NCBI GenBank assembly: GCA_963575745.1
Contig: CAUYUJ010008047.1
Coordinates: forward strand, 306,139-370,138
DNA: 64,000 nt
Source: Prorocentrum cordatum
Taxonomy: Eukaryota > Sar > Dinophyceae > Prorocentrales > Prorocentraceae
Reading direction: 5' to 3'
Shown: in pieces, positions 11,140 through 23,917 of the stretch
How positions within the stretch are numbered: position 1 is the stretch's first letter
How the letters are laid out: the number at the start of each line of letters is the position of its first letter
The notes under the pieces: model-generated
What the model saw: only the letters and a program-made list of their open reading frames with translations
Told to the model about the DNA's origin: nothing
Database searches by the model: none
Made by a program: the position numbers and the translations under genes

Positions 11140-12630
11140 ATCGCGGGTATGGCGAAGACACGCTCACAGCCACGAGGCTCCACGAGTCAGAATGCCAAAC
11201 GCGCGGTGCACTACGAAGCGGAACCGCAACGCCACAACGCGCTGGAAGGCTGCCAAGCGCAACCTGCTGAGTACGGAATGCAACGGCATGCAAGGGAAAA
11301 GGAAAAAGGACGGGAGGAAACAGTGTTTGATCCGCGGGTCGAGAGCGCACCTCTTCCGGTCGAAGCTAAGCGGGCCGCGCGAAGCTTGAATTTGGCAGAG
11401 AGGGGGGGGAGAGACGGGAGGAAACAGGGGAGGAGGACAGCTCCCGCCGAGCGTCGCTATCGACCGCGCGCTCTCCGAACCGCTGCTGCAGACGACACCC
11501 CCAGATCGAGAGGCGGGAGGGGCGGGTGGGGAGCAGAGGTGGACCGAGCCGCAGAGAAGGGAGCCAGCGAGGACAGAGCAGGCGAGAGGGAGGCGGGACA
11601 GGGACGGCGCGAGGAGAGGTTCTCCGAGGAGGAGCCTGCTGCTCTGAGATGGTTTCGCCCGAGGCGTGCTTTCCGCCGCGCTGCCTGGCAAACCTGGGCT
11701 GCATCGAACCGAGAAGGCAGATCGGATGGGCAGCTGATCGGATCGAACCGGAATTGAATCGGAATCGGATCGTACCTGACGTACAGGCGCGCGGGCTGAA
11801 TACCTGCCCCAGGACGACGAGGGGAGGGAGGGATAGAGAAGAAAGAGGAGGACGAGGGAGGAGGGGGGGCGGAAAGAGGGAGGAAGGGGGGGTCCTTCAT
11901 CCGACCCGATCCCTGCTCCCTGTTCTCCTTCATCCTCTCGCATCCCTGCTCTCCTCCACGCGCGCGCCTACCGAGGAACGCTCCTGCATGGCCGTACGGC
12001 CGTTCAGCCAAGAGCCCAAATGCCAGCCACCGCTCCCAGAAAGGACCACGCCGTGGCCACACCATCAAGCGCTCAAACTCAACGGGTGCGGACTTGGCGG
12101 TTGCACTGGTATCTGAGATATGTTCACTTTGATTGTGAGTCGTCTGCGAAAGTGGCATCGTCTATCCAAGCTCTGTTACAAGCAGTACTCGTCCACAGGG
12201 GAAGGAGGAGGGCAGGACGCGGCAGGGGCAGAACGCGCAGGGAAAGAGGAGGGCGACGACCGTGCGGGCACGAAGCTGCCGGCCGCGGGCCGGGCAGGAA
12301 GGCGAGGGGGCTCCTCTTCCAGCTGGCGGTTCTTAATGTGCAGAGCCTCCAGCCTCGGTGTCCAACCCTCCCGTCTTACATCGTCTGCCGCATTCCTCCA
12401 TCATCCACCACGACCTCCTCCACCCTCCATCATCCTCACCCCTCCTCACCCTCTTTTTCCTCCTTACTGCAGGTTCGTGTCGTGCCAACTTGAGCGTTGG
12501 TTACTGACACCGCGGGGATCGTTCAACCTTGAACGATCGGCCGTTTCCGAAACGTCAGATCGCTCAACACCGACCGATTCTGGGTCGCCAGCGGCGTTCA
12601 ATGTAGAACGCCGGCTCGTCGTCCTCCTCC
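11140..12630. other. Purine-rich and GC-rich DNA, no gene seen
   Basis: It holds GAGGGAGG-type purine runs, a GATCGGAT/AATCGGATCG cluster near 11720-11780 (related blocks at 17530-17600 and 17960-18060), and an inverted-looking GATCGNNCGTTTC segment near 12518-12560. No coding signature. Confidence 0.5.
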
Positions 12631-12639
12631 TCTTCCTCA

Positions 12640-12826
12640 CCCTCCTTCTCCTCCTCCTCCTCCTCCTTCTCATCCTTCTCCTCCAACTCCGCCTCCGCTT
12701 CCTCCAACTCATCCTCCTACTCATCCTCAACACCACCACGACAACCACAAGCATCATCATCAGCAGCAGCATCATATCTAGCATAAGCGTTATCAACATC
12801 ATCACCACAACCATCATCAGCAGCAA

Positions 12827-12919
<93 letters not shown>

Positions 12920-13235
12920 AATCGTAAGCATCATCATCATCATCATCATCAGCCTTACCATCATCCCCGTCCTCATCATCATCATCCTCATCTTCCGCAT
13001 CATCATCGTCATCATCATCTTCATCACCATCAACATCATCGTCATCTGCACTATCCGCATCGACATCAGCCTCATCATCCTCATCCTCATCCTCATGATC
13101 CTCAACAGCATCCTCATCCTCATCATCATCCTCTTCACCATCCTCGTCGCCGTCGTCATCATCATCATCATATTCTCATCCTCCTCATCAACAGCATCAA
13201 TATCATCATCCGCAATAGCAACAACATCCTCCGAA
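12640..13235 (+). repeat. ATC/CTC trinucleotide microsatellite block
   Basis: A long ATC run (about 12829-12918, nearly perfect) is flanked by interrupted ATC, CTC and ATCCTC stretches. It gives poly-Ile, poly-Met and poly-Asp frames, none of which I accept as protein. Confidence 0.95.
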
Positions 13236-14100
13236 ATGCCCGCCCTCATCCTCATAACCCTCTCCCATATCAACATCTACTCCCACTCTGCCACCTACCA
13301 AGCCGATGTCCGACCAATATGGGTGGTCCCATCCTCCCCTTCAAACAAACAAAAACACTTGCAGTGTTTGTCGTGTCTGTTGCAGAATGCGCGGCAGGAG
13401 CGGGACGGGGCGCACGCCCCGCGCGAAAGCCCGAAATATCGCCCTCGCCTTGGCGCCGCGCTCATGCTGCGGCGCGGCGCATCTTCTTCGCGCGCAGCTC
13501 TGTCGACGCGCGGCGGACGCAAATTGTCGCTCCCGACGAGGCGCCGCGCAGATCTCGCTTTGGACGTGGCGCAGCCCGCCCCGACGCGGCGCACACGTGC
13601 TCGTCGCTCGCTGACTCTGGGGGGGCCCCGCGCGGGCAGGCGACATGCCGCCCTCGCCCAGGCGCGGCGACAGCGGCAGCAGGGCCGCGCGAGAGCGGGC
13701 GCGATGCCGACCTCGCCCGAGCGCCACGCAGCTCGTGCGTGGAGCCGTCCGTGCTGGGCCAGCGCGGCGCATGCCTCGCCTTCGCCGCTCGTCGCAAGCT
13801 TGCCGCTGCCGCCCCTGCGCGGCCCGCGTCAGTAGTCTTCCCTTCGCCAAGCCGTCGGAAGCGGGGCCACGCGCGAGCGCCTTCCGCTTGCGAGGTGGGA
13901 GCGCGTGCCAATCCAAGTGCCAAGTTGTGCCACAATTGATGCTGATATTGTGGGACGGGGGGGTGGGAGTAGGCGGGGCAATCTGACCCGCTCGACCTGG
14001 CTAAACTGACATATTTCTTTTTCATTCCAAATAACTCCTCCCTGTCGCACCAAGAGGCCGGTCGAAAGGGCAGGCCGGGCGTTTCGCCTGAGACTTCCTC
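13236..14100. other. GC-rich DNA with GCGGCGC-type short repeats, no gene
   Basis: Recurring GCGCGGCG and CGCCTCGCC motifs (13440-13880) keep frames open on both strands. Nothing recognisable. Confidence 0.5.
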
Positions 14101-14109
14101 GCCATTCTT

Positions 14110-14612
14110 GATTCTGAGGCGCAGAAAGCGGCAACAGTTTCCCACTGGAGGGCGGACCGCTTCGAAAAATGTGGCTCTCGCCTTAGCGCCGCGAACACTC
14201 GATTTAAACATGTGCAAGAGTTTATCATATTGAGGGCGGGCCGTTTTCAAAACGTTGTTCTCGCTTTGACGCCGCGCATATTTGTTCTAGAAAATTGCAA
14301 GACTTTCGCGGCTTGAGGGCGGGCCGCTTTCAAAATGTGGCTCTCGCCTTCACGCTGCGCTCATTCGTTTCAGAGAATTGCAAGACTTGCGCAGATTGAG
14401 GGCGGGCCTTTTTCACAGTGTGGCTCTCGCCTTGGCGCCCCCGCACATTCGTCTGAACAAATTGCAAGGGGCTTCAAACATGTGACTCTCGCTTTAGCGC
14501 CCTGCACATTCGTCTCAATCATGTGCAAGAGCTCTACAGATTGAGGGCAGCTCCTCTTCAACATGTGGCTCTCGCCTTAGCGCCGCGCACACTCGTCTTA
14601 AACACATGGAAC
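14110..14612 (+). repeat. Minisatellite, about 75-80 bp unit, about 6 copies
   Basis: Units share GAGGGCGGGCC, TTTCAAAATGTGGCTCTCGC, CTTAGCGCCGCGCA and TGCAAGA. An inverted, diverged copy pair lies at 38040-38150. Confidence 0.85.
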
Positions 14613-14759
14613 AAGTTCACGGGTCAGTTGGTGCCCTCCGACAACTCCTGCTGCTGCTGTTCATCCGATGCTCGCGGAAGTGCAGCGCAGCTTTTGGCGG
14701 AACCGCCTCGGAGGGCTAGGAGGCTAACCCTGATACGCAAAACCTATCTCTTCAAAGCT

Positions 14760-15790
<1,031 letters not shown>

Positions 15791-15839
15791 CCTATACACT
15801 AGACCATAACGCCCTCCCCTGGGAGGGGGCACACCTGCG

Positions 15840-16060
15840 AAGCTGTGCGCTCCTGGGAGGCCCAGCAGACCGACGCGACACGCACGCCCAGACGAGACCT
15901 CGCGGCTCCACGAGAGGGCTGCCGCCTGCGCACAGGTCGCCGCCTACGCACGCTCTTGGGAGGCCCAGCGGAGCGACGCGACACGCGCTTGCGGACGAGA
16001 CCTCGTGGCCCCCTGAGGGGGGGCGGGGGGGCGTCGCCTGCGCAGCCAGCGCCACACTCT
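15840..16060 (+). repeat. Two tandem copies of a roughly 115-bp unit
   Basis: CTCCTGGGAGGCCCAGC...GACGCGACACGC...GACGAGACCTCG occurs twice (about 15849 and 15954). The CTCCCAGGA and CGAGGTC blocks are reverse complements of blocks in the 5.3-6.1 kb minisatellite, so this looks like a distant inverted relative. Confidence 0.6.
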
Positions 16061-16069
16061 GGGGGGATC

Positions 16070-18160
16070 GCTTGCCCCAGGGGACCGCCCGCGAGCACGT
16101 GGTACCACTCGTCATCAATCAATCCCCTCGATCGGGGACGCCTGACCCGGGACGGCTGGGAAATGTATCCCTAAAGTGGCAGGGTGGGGGTGTGAACTTG
16201 CAAGCCGCCCTGGGACAGGTGGCCTCAATCGAAGAAAAGTTTGTGTTACACCGTTCTTCGCCCGCTTTTGAACCACTTCAGAGCACGAGGTGAGGAACGA
16301 ACTGCCCTGCGACCCCTGGCAATTTCATCTTACCATCGCTCGGACGTCCAGTCCCTGTGTTTTTGTTAGGCTGAATGCCTTTTTCTTAATCTCGAGATGA
16401 TCCACGATGCTCCTCGATGGTCCTCGCCGAGACAAAATGTTCGAGCCATGCCATGACGAGCGGAGGACAGGCCCCTCTGCCCCGTGCGCGGGCGATCCGG
16501 TCCTGCGGCGGCAGACGGAGAACAGGAGGGGGTGCCCGAGGAGAGGGAGGAATGCTGGGGGGTGAGGAGAGCTGCCCCCCGATTGGCGGTGCGAGGAGGG
16601 GGCCCAGCGCAGATCTCAGGGATCCGCGCGGAGCTCCAAAAGTTTCTGCTCAAGCAGTTTGTTCGTCTTCGGCTCCCGCGCTCTGTCCGCAGCAGCAGCA
16701 GGGGCTGCGAACTGAACCCAGCGCCCCGCCCCGCCCCGTCCGCTGCCAACCAAGGGCCATCCAGCCCCCCCGCCGGTGCAGAGGGCGATGGGGTACAAAA
16801 GCATGCCCTCCCGACAGGGGGGAAGGAGGGGGGTGGTGGTTCTGAGGAGCCACCTCCCCTTGACAGCCAGCGGGGCCACCACGGGCGCCCTCTCCTGAGG
16901 AAGGCCCCCCCGCCTTCTCAAAGGGCGCTCCCCCCCCTTCCCCTGGCGCCACCCCGCTCCGCTCGGAGGATGCCCAGTCCGTGCGGAGCAAGTGCGCACG
17001 GCGTGCTCGGCCTCCGTCTGCGCTGACTCCTTCTGGACTTCGCCCCTCCTGCGCCGTGCCGCCGCGGAGCGGGGCCTGGAGGCGGCGGGCTGCGGACGGT
17101 CGGATCGGGGGCAGCCGAGCGGGCGGCCCCCCCGCCTCCTCAGAGGGCCCCCCTCCCCTCCCCCTCTCAGGCCCCCGACGTCGTGACCCTCTCAGAACGT
17201 CGACCCCCAGACGTCTCGACCACTTCCTCGGGGCCCGTTCTTCCTCTGGAGCTTCTTCTCGACGGCCCCGGGGCCAGGGAAGGACCCCCAGAGGCAGCAC
17301 GGCGCAACACAAACGGGCCGTCGTGAGCCCTGCACGACGCACAGGGGGGCCTGGGCCCTGCGCCGCCCCGCTCCCTGCCCGCGCCGCCGAGCGAGGCCCG
17401 GAGCCGCGGGCGGTGCGGGCGGGCGGGTCGGGGGGCCAGCTGAGCGGGCGGCTTACTCCTGCGGGCAGGGGGGGGCGCGCGCGAGGGCGGGGGCGGCCGC
17501 GGCAGCATGCTGCTGCTGTCTGCTCCTGCTGGCAGGATCGGTCGGCATCGAATTGGGAAAGTGGATCGAATCGGATCGGGCCCGCCAGAATCGAAATCCA
17601 ATGACGACCACAACGATGTTGAAAACGAAATGGCGCTTACAACGAAACCGAAACGAACCCGCCGTTTAAAACGAACGTTTCAAACGAAACTGGGCCTAAA
17701 CGAGACGGACAACGAAACGAGGCGTTCAAAACAAAAACGAACACAGCAGAAGGGCACGACAATGAAAAACGACACGAACGACAAAACAAAGGCCCACACC
17801 ATGCTAAACAGCGTCCTGGTCGGTCGTTGTCGAAATCGAATCGGATCGATCTCCCCCCTCCTCCACCGGGGCGGACGAAAGGGGGGTGGGGATAGCAAAG
17901 GAAGGCTTAGCCAATCAGGTCACGTAGCTGGGCTTCCTGGTGCCAGGGGCTCCTGCTGGCAGGATCGGGTCGGCATCGAATCGGAAAATCAAGTCGAATC
18001 GAATCGTATCGGGCTGGACATCATCGACATCGAATCGGACCGATTGGATCGAATTGGACCCTGGCTGGTGCTTTTCCACCCTCCCCTCCACCGGGGCGGA
18101 CGAAGAGCGGGGAGGTAGCAAAGGGAGGGTTAGCGAATCAGCGCAGTGCCAGTGGCACAC
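16070..18160. other. No gene seen; ATCGGATCG clusters
   Basis: GC-rich DNA with C- and G-runs to 17480. A block with CTGCTGGCAGGATCG then GGCATCGAATTGGG appears at about 17525 and again at 17952. An AACGAAAC-rich stretch lies at 17620-17780. The repeated pair also shares a CACCGGGGCGGACGAA segment (17861 and 18089). No coding evidence. Confidence 0.5.
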
Positions 18161-18164
18161 GTGT

Positions 18165-18640
18165 AGTGCATCGAGGACAAGAAGCCCCAGGAGGCTTCAA
18201 AGAGGTCTCAAAGAGGCCCCGACAGACCACAAGACATCCTAAAACTGCATCCAAGACGCTTCCGAAAGGCCAGCCTCTCGAGAGACCCCCCAAAAGTATC
18301 CAAGATACCTCTGACCTACAAAGCAGGCGCGCGGCGGCGGGATGGATGGGCCGAAGGCCACTAGATCCGCCGCCCCATCTTACTTGCCACAAGGGTGCAC
18401 GGCGTGCCAAACGGTAGTGCTCTGGTGCTTTCCAATGGGTTCTAAGGTGTTTCGGCCCAAGTCGCCGACCTCGCGGCAAGCCCGGGCGAGGTGGGAGGCA
18501 AGGACCCTGACGCCTCCAAGACGGTCAAGACGGCCTCCACGATGCCTTCGAGACGGCCAAGATGGCTCCCAAAGAACCCCAGATGGTCACACGATGTCAC
18601 AGACAACCGAAGATGCACCGAAGACGGCCAAATCCGCCGA
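18165..18640 (+). repeat. CCAAGAGG / CCAAGACGG short-repeat zone
   Basis: Decamers such as CCCAAGAGGC, CCAAGACGGC and CAAAGAGGCC recur every 10-20 bases. The same family occupies 33.9-35.0, 57.7-58.0 and 59.27-59.38 kb. Open frames here follow the repeat and are not taken as genes. Confidence 0.6.
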
Positions 18641-18839
18641 CCCCAGAAGGCGTGTGCGATATCACAGGCCACAGACCACGACCCGCAGTCCTCAGGCCAC
18701 AGGCCACAGGCCCCCCCCCTTCTGCCACCCTACCCCGAAATTTTCGCTCGAGCTCCCCGCCACAGGCCACCCCCCGTCTGCCACCTTACCCCGCAATTTT
18801 CGCCCCAGCCCCCCCCCATTCTACCCCCCACCATGCCCC

Positions 18840-20345
18840 CACCATGCCCTCACCATGCCCCCACCATGCCCCGGCACCCCCCCCCCCCCGTGGAGCCTCT
18901 GTTCTTGGGACCCCCCACCCCACCAGTTCTGTCCCAAAACCGACCGACACCCCCAACCATGCCCCTACCATGCACCGGCCTCCGCATCCCTGTGGAGCCT
19001 CTGTTCTTGCGACCCACCACCCCACCATTTCTCGCCCAAAACCGAGCGACACCCCCCACCATGCCCCACCACCCCCCTCCCACCCCGTGGAGCTTATATT
19101 CTTGGGACCCCCACCCCACCATTTCTCGCCCAAAACCGACCGATACCCCCCACCATGCCCCCACCATGCCCCGTGTGCCCCCACCATGCCCCGGCACCCC
19201 CCCCGGTGGAGCTTCTGTTCTTGGAGCCCCCCAGCCCGCCATTTCTCGCCCAAAACCGACCGAGCCGCCCACCATGCCTCCACCATGCCCCGGCATCCCC
19301 CCCCCGTGAGCCTCTGTTCTTGGGACCCCCCCCCACCATTTCTCGCCCAAAACCGCCGATACCTCCCACCATGCCCCCACCATGCCCCACCATGCTTCAG
19401 CCCCCCCCCCGTGGAGCCTCTGTTCTTGGGACCCTCCAACCCCATCCTCCTCTTCAAAACCGACGACACCTCCCACCATGCCTCCACCATGCCGAGGCCC
19501 CCCCCCCCGTGGAGCCTCTGTTCTCCCCCAGCTCAGCCCCGACCATGCCCACGGACCCCCCTCCCCGTGGCCTCTGTTCTTGGGACCACCACCCCACCAT
19601 TCCTCGCCCAACGCCGACCGACACCCCCCACCATGCCCCACCCATGGGCCTCCCTCCCCGTGGAGCCTCTGTTCCTGGCACCCCCCACCCCACCAGTTTC
19701 GCCCAAAACCGACCGACACCCCCCACCATGCCCCCACCATGCCTCCGCCCCCACCATCCCCCATCCCCGTGGAGCCTCTGTTCTTGGACCCCCCACCCCA
19801 CCATTCTCGCCCAAAAACCGACCCATACCCCCCACCATGCCCCCCACCATGCCCCCACCATGCTTCCCACCACGCCCCGGCACTCCCCACCCCATGGAGC
19901 CTCTGTTTTTGGGACCCCCCACCCCACCATTTCTCGCCCAAAACCGACCGATACCCCCCACCGCGCCCCCACCACGCCCCGGCACTCCCCCCCCGTGGAG
20001 CTTCTGTTCTTGGGACCTCCCACCCCACCATGTCTCGCCCAAAACCGACCGATACCCCCCACCATGCCCCGGCATCCCCCCCCCGTGGACCTTCTGTTCT
20101 TGGGACCCCCCCCACCAGTTCTCGCCCAAAACCGACCGATACCCCCCACCATGCCCCGGCACCCCCCCACCGTGGAGCCGCTGTTCTTGAGACCCCCACC
20201 CCCCCACCATGCCCCGGCCCCCCCCCTCGTGGAGCCTCTGTTCTTGGGACCCCCCACCCCAGCCTCTGTTCTTGGGACCCCCCACCCCACCATTTCTCGC
20301 CCAAAACCGACCGATACCCCCCACCATGCCCCCACCATGCGCCCA
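18840..20345 (+). repeat. Tandem satellite, about 105-bp unit, about 14 copies
   Basis: Each unit carries GTGGAGCCTCTGTTCTTGGG, CACCCCACCATTTCTCGCCC, AAAACCGACCGATAC and a run of CCCCCACCATGC. Length varies by C-run and by the number of ACCATGCCCC blocks. Frames stay open on both strands, but all the signal is the repeat. Confidence 0.95.
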
Positions 20346-21090
20346 CCACGCGCTCATTTCGGCGCACGCCTCTCACGCTTCGTTGCCCAAGAGAAAATAC
20401 CTGACGCCCTAGTGGCCCTGCGGGTCGGCGGATCATTTGACTAACGCCCCAGCGGCCCTGCGTGGGTCGGCGGCCCACGCACCCATTCCAGTGCACCCCT
20501 CACACGTTTCGTTGCCCAATAGAAAAAGTCTGACGCCCGAATGGCCCTGCGGGTCAGCGGATCACTTGACCAACGCCCCAGTGGCCCTGCGTGGGTCGGC
20601 GGCCCACGCACACATTTCGGCACACCAATAGAAAAAGCCTGACGCCCTGCTAGTGGCCCTGCGGGTCGGCGGATCATGTGGCTAACGCCCCAGTTGCCCT
20701 GCGTGGGTCGGCGGCCCACGCACCCATTTCGGCACACCCCTCACGCGTTTCGTTGCCCAGTAGAAACATCTGACGCCCAAATGGCCCTGCGGGTCGGCGG
20801 ATCATTTGACTAACGCCCCAGTGGCCTTGCGTGGGTCGGCGGCCCACGCACCCATCTCTGCACACCCCTCACACGTTTCGTGCCCCAAGAAAAAGTCTGA
20901 CGCCCTAGTGGCCCTGCGGGTCGGCGGATCGTTTGGCTAACGCCCCAGTGGCCCTGCGTGGGTCGGCGGCCCACGCGCCCATGTCGGCACACCCATCACA
21001 CTTTTCGTGGCCCAAGAGAAAAAGTCTGACGCCCTGGCGGCCCTGCGGGTCGGCGGGTCATTTGACTAACGCCCCAGTGGCCCCGCGCGG
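20346..21090 (+). repeat. Tandem satellite, about 125-bp unit, about 6 copies
   Basis: Units carry CACACGTTTCGTTGCCCAA, GAAAAAGTCTGACGCCC, GTGGCCCTGCGGGTCGGCGG, ATCATTTGACTAACGCCCC and GCGTGGGTCGGCGGCCCACG. The last contains an inverted GTGGGTCGGCGGCCCAC. Copies start near 20370, 20500, 20630, 20740, 20868 and 20995. Confidence 0.95.
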
Positions 21091-21099
21091 GTCCCACGG

Positions 21100-21170
21100 A
21101 CGCGACGACGACGACGACCGCGACGACGGCCACGGCGACGACGACGACGACGACCACGACGTCCATGACG
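21100..21170 (+). repeat. (GAC)n microsatellite
   Basis: Interrupted GAC/CGACGG run directly following the 125-bp satellite. Like most GAC tracts in this window, it marks the end of a tandem array. Confidence 0.9.
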
Positions 21171-21239
21171 ACACGCTGACGCTCTGATGGCCCCGCGTGG
21201 GTCGGCGGCCCACTTACGCCCCAGGTGCCCCCCCGCGGT

Positions 21240-21560
21240 GGCCTCGCGGAGCAGCGCGAGGCATGGTACGACATAACAGTAGGGGGCATGGCATTGGCAT
21301 GGCACGGCATAGCGGCAGGGAGCATGTCACTGAATTTCTTTGCATTGCGGCCAACCCGCTTGTCGCAGCATTGCTTTCGCATTGCGTTGCGTGGCTCAGG
21401 AATGTATTGTATGTCGGCAAGTACGTCTGGTGGTGCATCATTGCGTTAGCATTAACGTTCATGGCGCAGCATTGCTTTGCATTGCATTGTGTGGCCCATC
21501 ATTGCATTACATTGCATCCCGTCGCGTCCGCGGCCATCTGTTGCTCTGGATTGCATCCCG
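21240..21560. repeat. GCATTGC / GCATGGC degenerate short repeats
   Basis: Frequent GCATTGC, GGCATGGC and TTGCATTGCA words without a fixed period. The same family, usually on the other strand as GCAATGCAA, recurs at 43.3, 44.95-45.13, 46.26-46.42 and 48.94-49.25 kb. Confidence 0.65.
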
Positions 21561-21609
21561 TTTCGACTTTCACAGTTTCGCGGCGCCGCTCGCCGAAGTT
21601 AGCCGCGAG

Positions 21610-22008
21610 ATGGCAGGCGCCACTCCTGGCGACGACGCCGCGTCCTCGAGCTCGCACAGAGGCCGCGGGATGAGTTCGTCGGGGGAGGAGCGCCCGCCCG
21701 CCGAGCCCGAGGCGGGTGCCAGGGCGGCTAGCAGCCTCGACCCAACGGTGCCCGCCAGCGACCCCGCCCGAGCGGCGGCTCCCGACCCCCGCGGGGGGCA
21801 GCCCCATGGCGACCGCCGTGGCGAGACGCGGAAGCGGAGCATCACTCGTTCTTACGTCCAGATCGGCGGCTCCATGCCTGAAGAGGCCCAGGAGACGTTC
21901 ACCATGATGCAGAATGGCGACATGCCTACCCGCAACGATGTCACGCATTCGCGGAAGTTCAAGATTACGTACACCATCGAAGACGCCGTGATCAGCGACA
22001 GTGACTGA
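21610..22008 (+). CDS. Small uncharacterised protein, 132 aa
   Basis: Frame from ATG 21610 to TGA 22006-22008. The N-terminal 75 residues are low complexity (Ser, Ala, Pro, Gly, Arg). The C-terminal part looks more constrained: KRSITRSYVQIGG, EEAQETFTMMQNGDMP and SRKFKITYTIEDAV, ending in an acidic tail. The frame is open upstream to about 21340, but that part is made of GCATTGC repeats, so I chose the first ATG after them. It is the first of five coding units on the plus strand between 21.6 and 37.1 kb. I do not recognise the family and see no membrane or signal segment. Confidence 0.5.
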   Translation: MAGATPGDDAASSSSHRGRGMSSSGEERPPAEPEAGARAASSLDPTVPASDPARAAAPDPRGGQPHGDRRGETRKRSITRSYVQIGGSMPEEAQETFTMMQNGDMPTRNDVTHSRKFKITYTIEDAVISDSD

Positions 22009-22014
22009 GTTGAT

Positions 22015-22215
22015 TTGAGTTTCTGGGCCATCTACTCCAGCAGTGTGCGTTTCTTGATCATCAGGTCTCAGCTTCAGTACAGTTGCGGCACGTTTCTTGG
22101 TCGTCAGTGCTCAGCTCCAGCAGTGCATTTCTTGATCATCAGTGCTCAGCTTCAGTACAATTGCAGTGCGTTTCTTTGTCATCAGCGCTCAGCTCAGCAG
22201 CAGTGCGTTGCATTG
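22015..22215 (+). repeat. Tandem repeat, about 45 bp, four copies
   Basis: GTGCGTTTCTTGATCATCAG followed by YGCTCAGCTYCAGTA repeats four times downstream of the 21610 gene. A CAGCAGCAACGCAG run follows at 22455-22560. Confidence 0.8.
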
Positions 22216-22936
22216 CCACTAGTGCTCGTGGGAGTTGCGCGGCACGGGTCCTTCGGTGTCTTCGGTTGCAGTGTCAGAGTTCGCGTGACAACATTTGCCG
22301 CGGGGCATTCACTGATTGTGTTGTCTTGCATTTGCGACCTGTTCTGCTGCTGCTGCGTCGGATATTCTGTTGCACAAAAAATTGCAGTGCTATGCGCTAT
22401 GGTTTACGTATCTCTGGATCACGTTTCAACGACGACCGTCAGCTTAATAGCCACTGCGCAGCAGCAACGCAGCAATCACATTGCAATCACATTCGGCAGC
22501 AACGCAGCAACAACAGCAACGCAGCAGCAACGCAGCAGCAACGCAGCAACAGCAGCAAGTGCGGAATTCGATGCGTTTTACGTGCCCAGCCCCTCCCACC
22601 AGAAGGAGTATCGAACATGGCGGTGCTTAGCTGGGCCCATTTGTTGTCACGTGTCCAGGCCACCCAGACTGGGGTATCTAGCATGGTGGTCCCGAGCTGC
22701 AGCCACGTGGTTTCGCGTGGCCACGGCCCACATGGGGGGGTGGTATCTAACCAGCGTCGTGGCGGTGGTCAGAACATTGCCGAAGGTGTAGAATTGGCGC
22801 CCATGGGCCTTGCATCATTGCCATGCCCCCAGCATGTTGGATACCATTGCTCTGGCGCCAGCGCCCGCATGCCTTGCATCCTGCCCCAAGCTAGCGTTGG
22901 CGCCCAGTGGCGCCGCGTGATCCATCGCCACTGCCA

Positions 22937-22959
22937 TTCGAAGCCATTTTGGCGCAGAG
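22937..22959 (+). other. Relict spliced leader upstream of the 22990 gene
   Basis: AGCCATTTTGGC (22942-22953) is identical to the core of the dinoflagellate leader. The bases on either side (TTCGA before; GCAGAG after) align with three substitutions and one insertion. It ends 30 bases before ATG 22990, in the same orientation. Confidence 0.55.
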
Positions 22960-22989
22960 GTTCATCGGCGTGGCGTTCCTTCCAGCGCC

Positions 22990-23832
22990 ATGCCGAGAGG
23001 TCAGTGCCCTCGCCGCGGCCCCGTCGGCGATGCTGACACCGTTGGGTTGGCCAAGGCGCTCGACGCATACGTCGAGGCCAACGTGGACGAGAATGAGGAC
23101 GGCTGCGTCCTGCGGCTCTTCGACCTTGGCGAGTACATGCAGAGGGCGGGCGCTGTGAGCAATAAGAACCCTCCGAAGCTCCGCACCTTCGCCAAGAACG
23201 CCGAGGTGCTCAAGATGCTCGCGAGGTTCAGCGCCTTAGGTGGCGGCAACGTGAATCACGACGAACTGAGGAAGGTGTTCGCTGGTGTGCTATCGGGTCG
23301 CAACTCGGCGACGTACTTCAGGCAGGGTGTTCAGCAGACGGCGGACATGTTGAGCAACAGGTATCGTTTGATGATTTCGGACGTGGCTGCGATTACAAGC
23401 AGGAAGCACGCGTTTAAGGGCCTCTCCGGTGTCTTGCCAGATCGCGTCAAGTCGTCCCTCACAGCGCTGCTGAACGAGATGGTTACGATCCGTGACTTGC
23501 GGCGCCAGGCGATCACGGACGGCTTGGAGGAGGACTGCGACTTAGGCGGCGACTCCTTCGGCGGCGGCGAGGCGTGGGGCGTCAGCCAGGCCCAGGCGGT
23601 GCCCGACGACAAGGGCGAGGGCGCCGCGGCGGTGGCAGACGACACGGAGGAGGCGCCCAGGGGGGGACAGGGCAGGAGCTTGGACCAGGAGGGGTGGGGA
23701 GGGCTGGGGCGGGTGCCTGTGGGCACGACGGGGTGGGCCCTGCGGAGGATGAGGAGGATGAGGGTGAGGAAGAAAAGGACGGCGGCGACGACGACGACGA
23801 CCACGACCACGACGACGACGACGACGCCGACC

Positions 23833-23917
<85 letters not shown>

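Noticed and set aside
12120-13835. 571-codon open frame on the plus strand
   Set aside because: Its core is ATC/CTC microsatellite (poly-Ile, poly-Leu), both strands are open, and no domain flanks the repeat.
16649-16662. TCTGCTCAAGCAG as a leader remnant
   Set aside because: Only the last six bases agree with the leader.
18342-20496. Open frames of 548-700 codons on both strands
   Set aside because: They are the 105-bp satellite read through; Pro/His on one strand and Gly/Trp on the other, with no non-repeat sequence.
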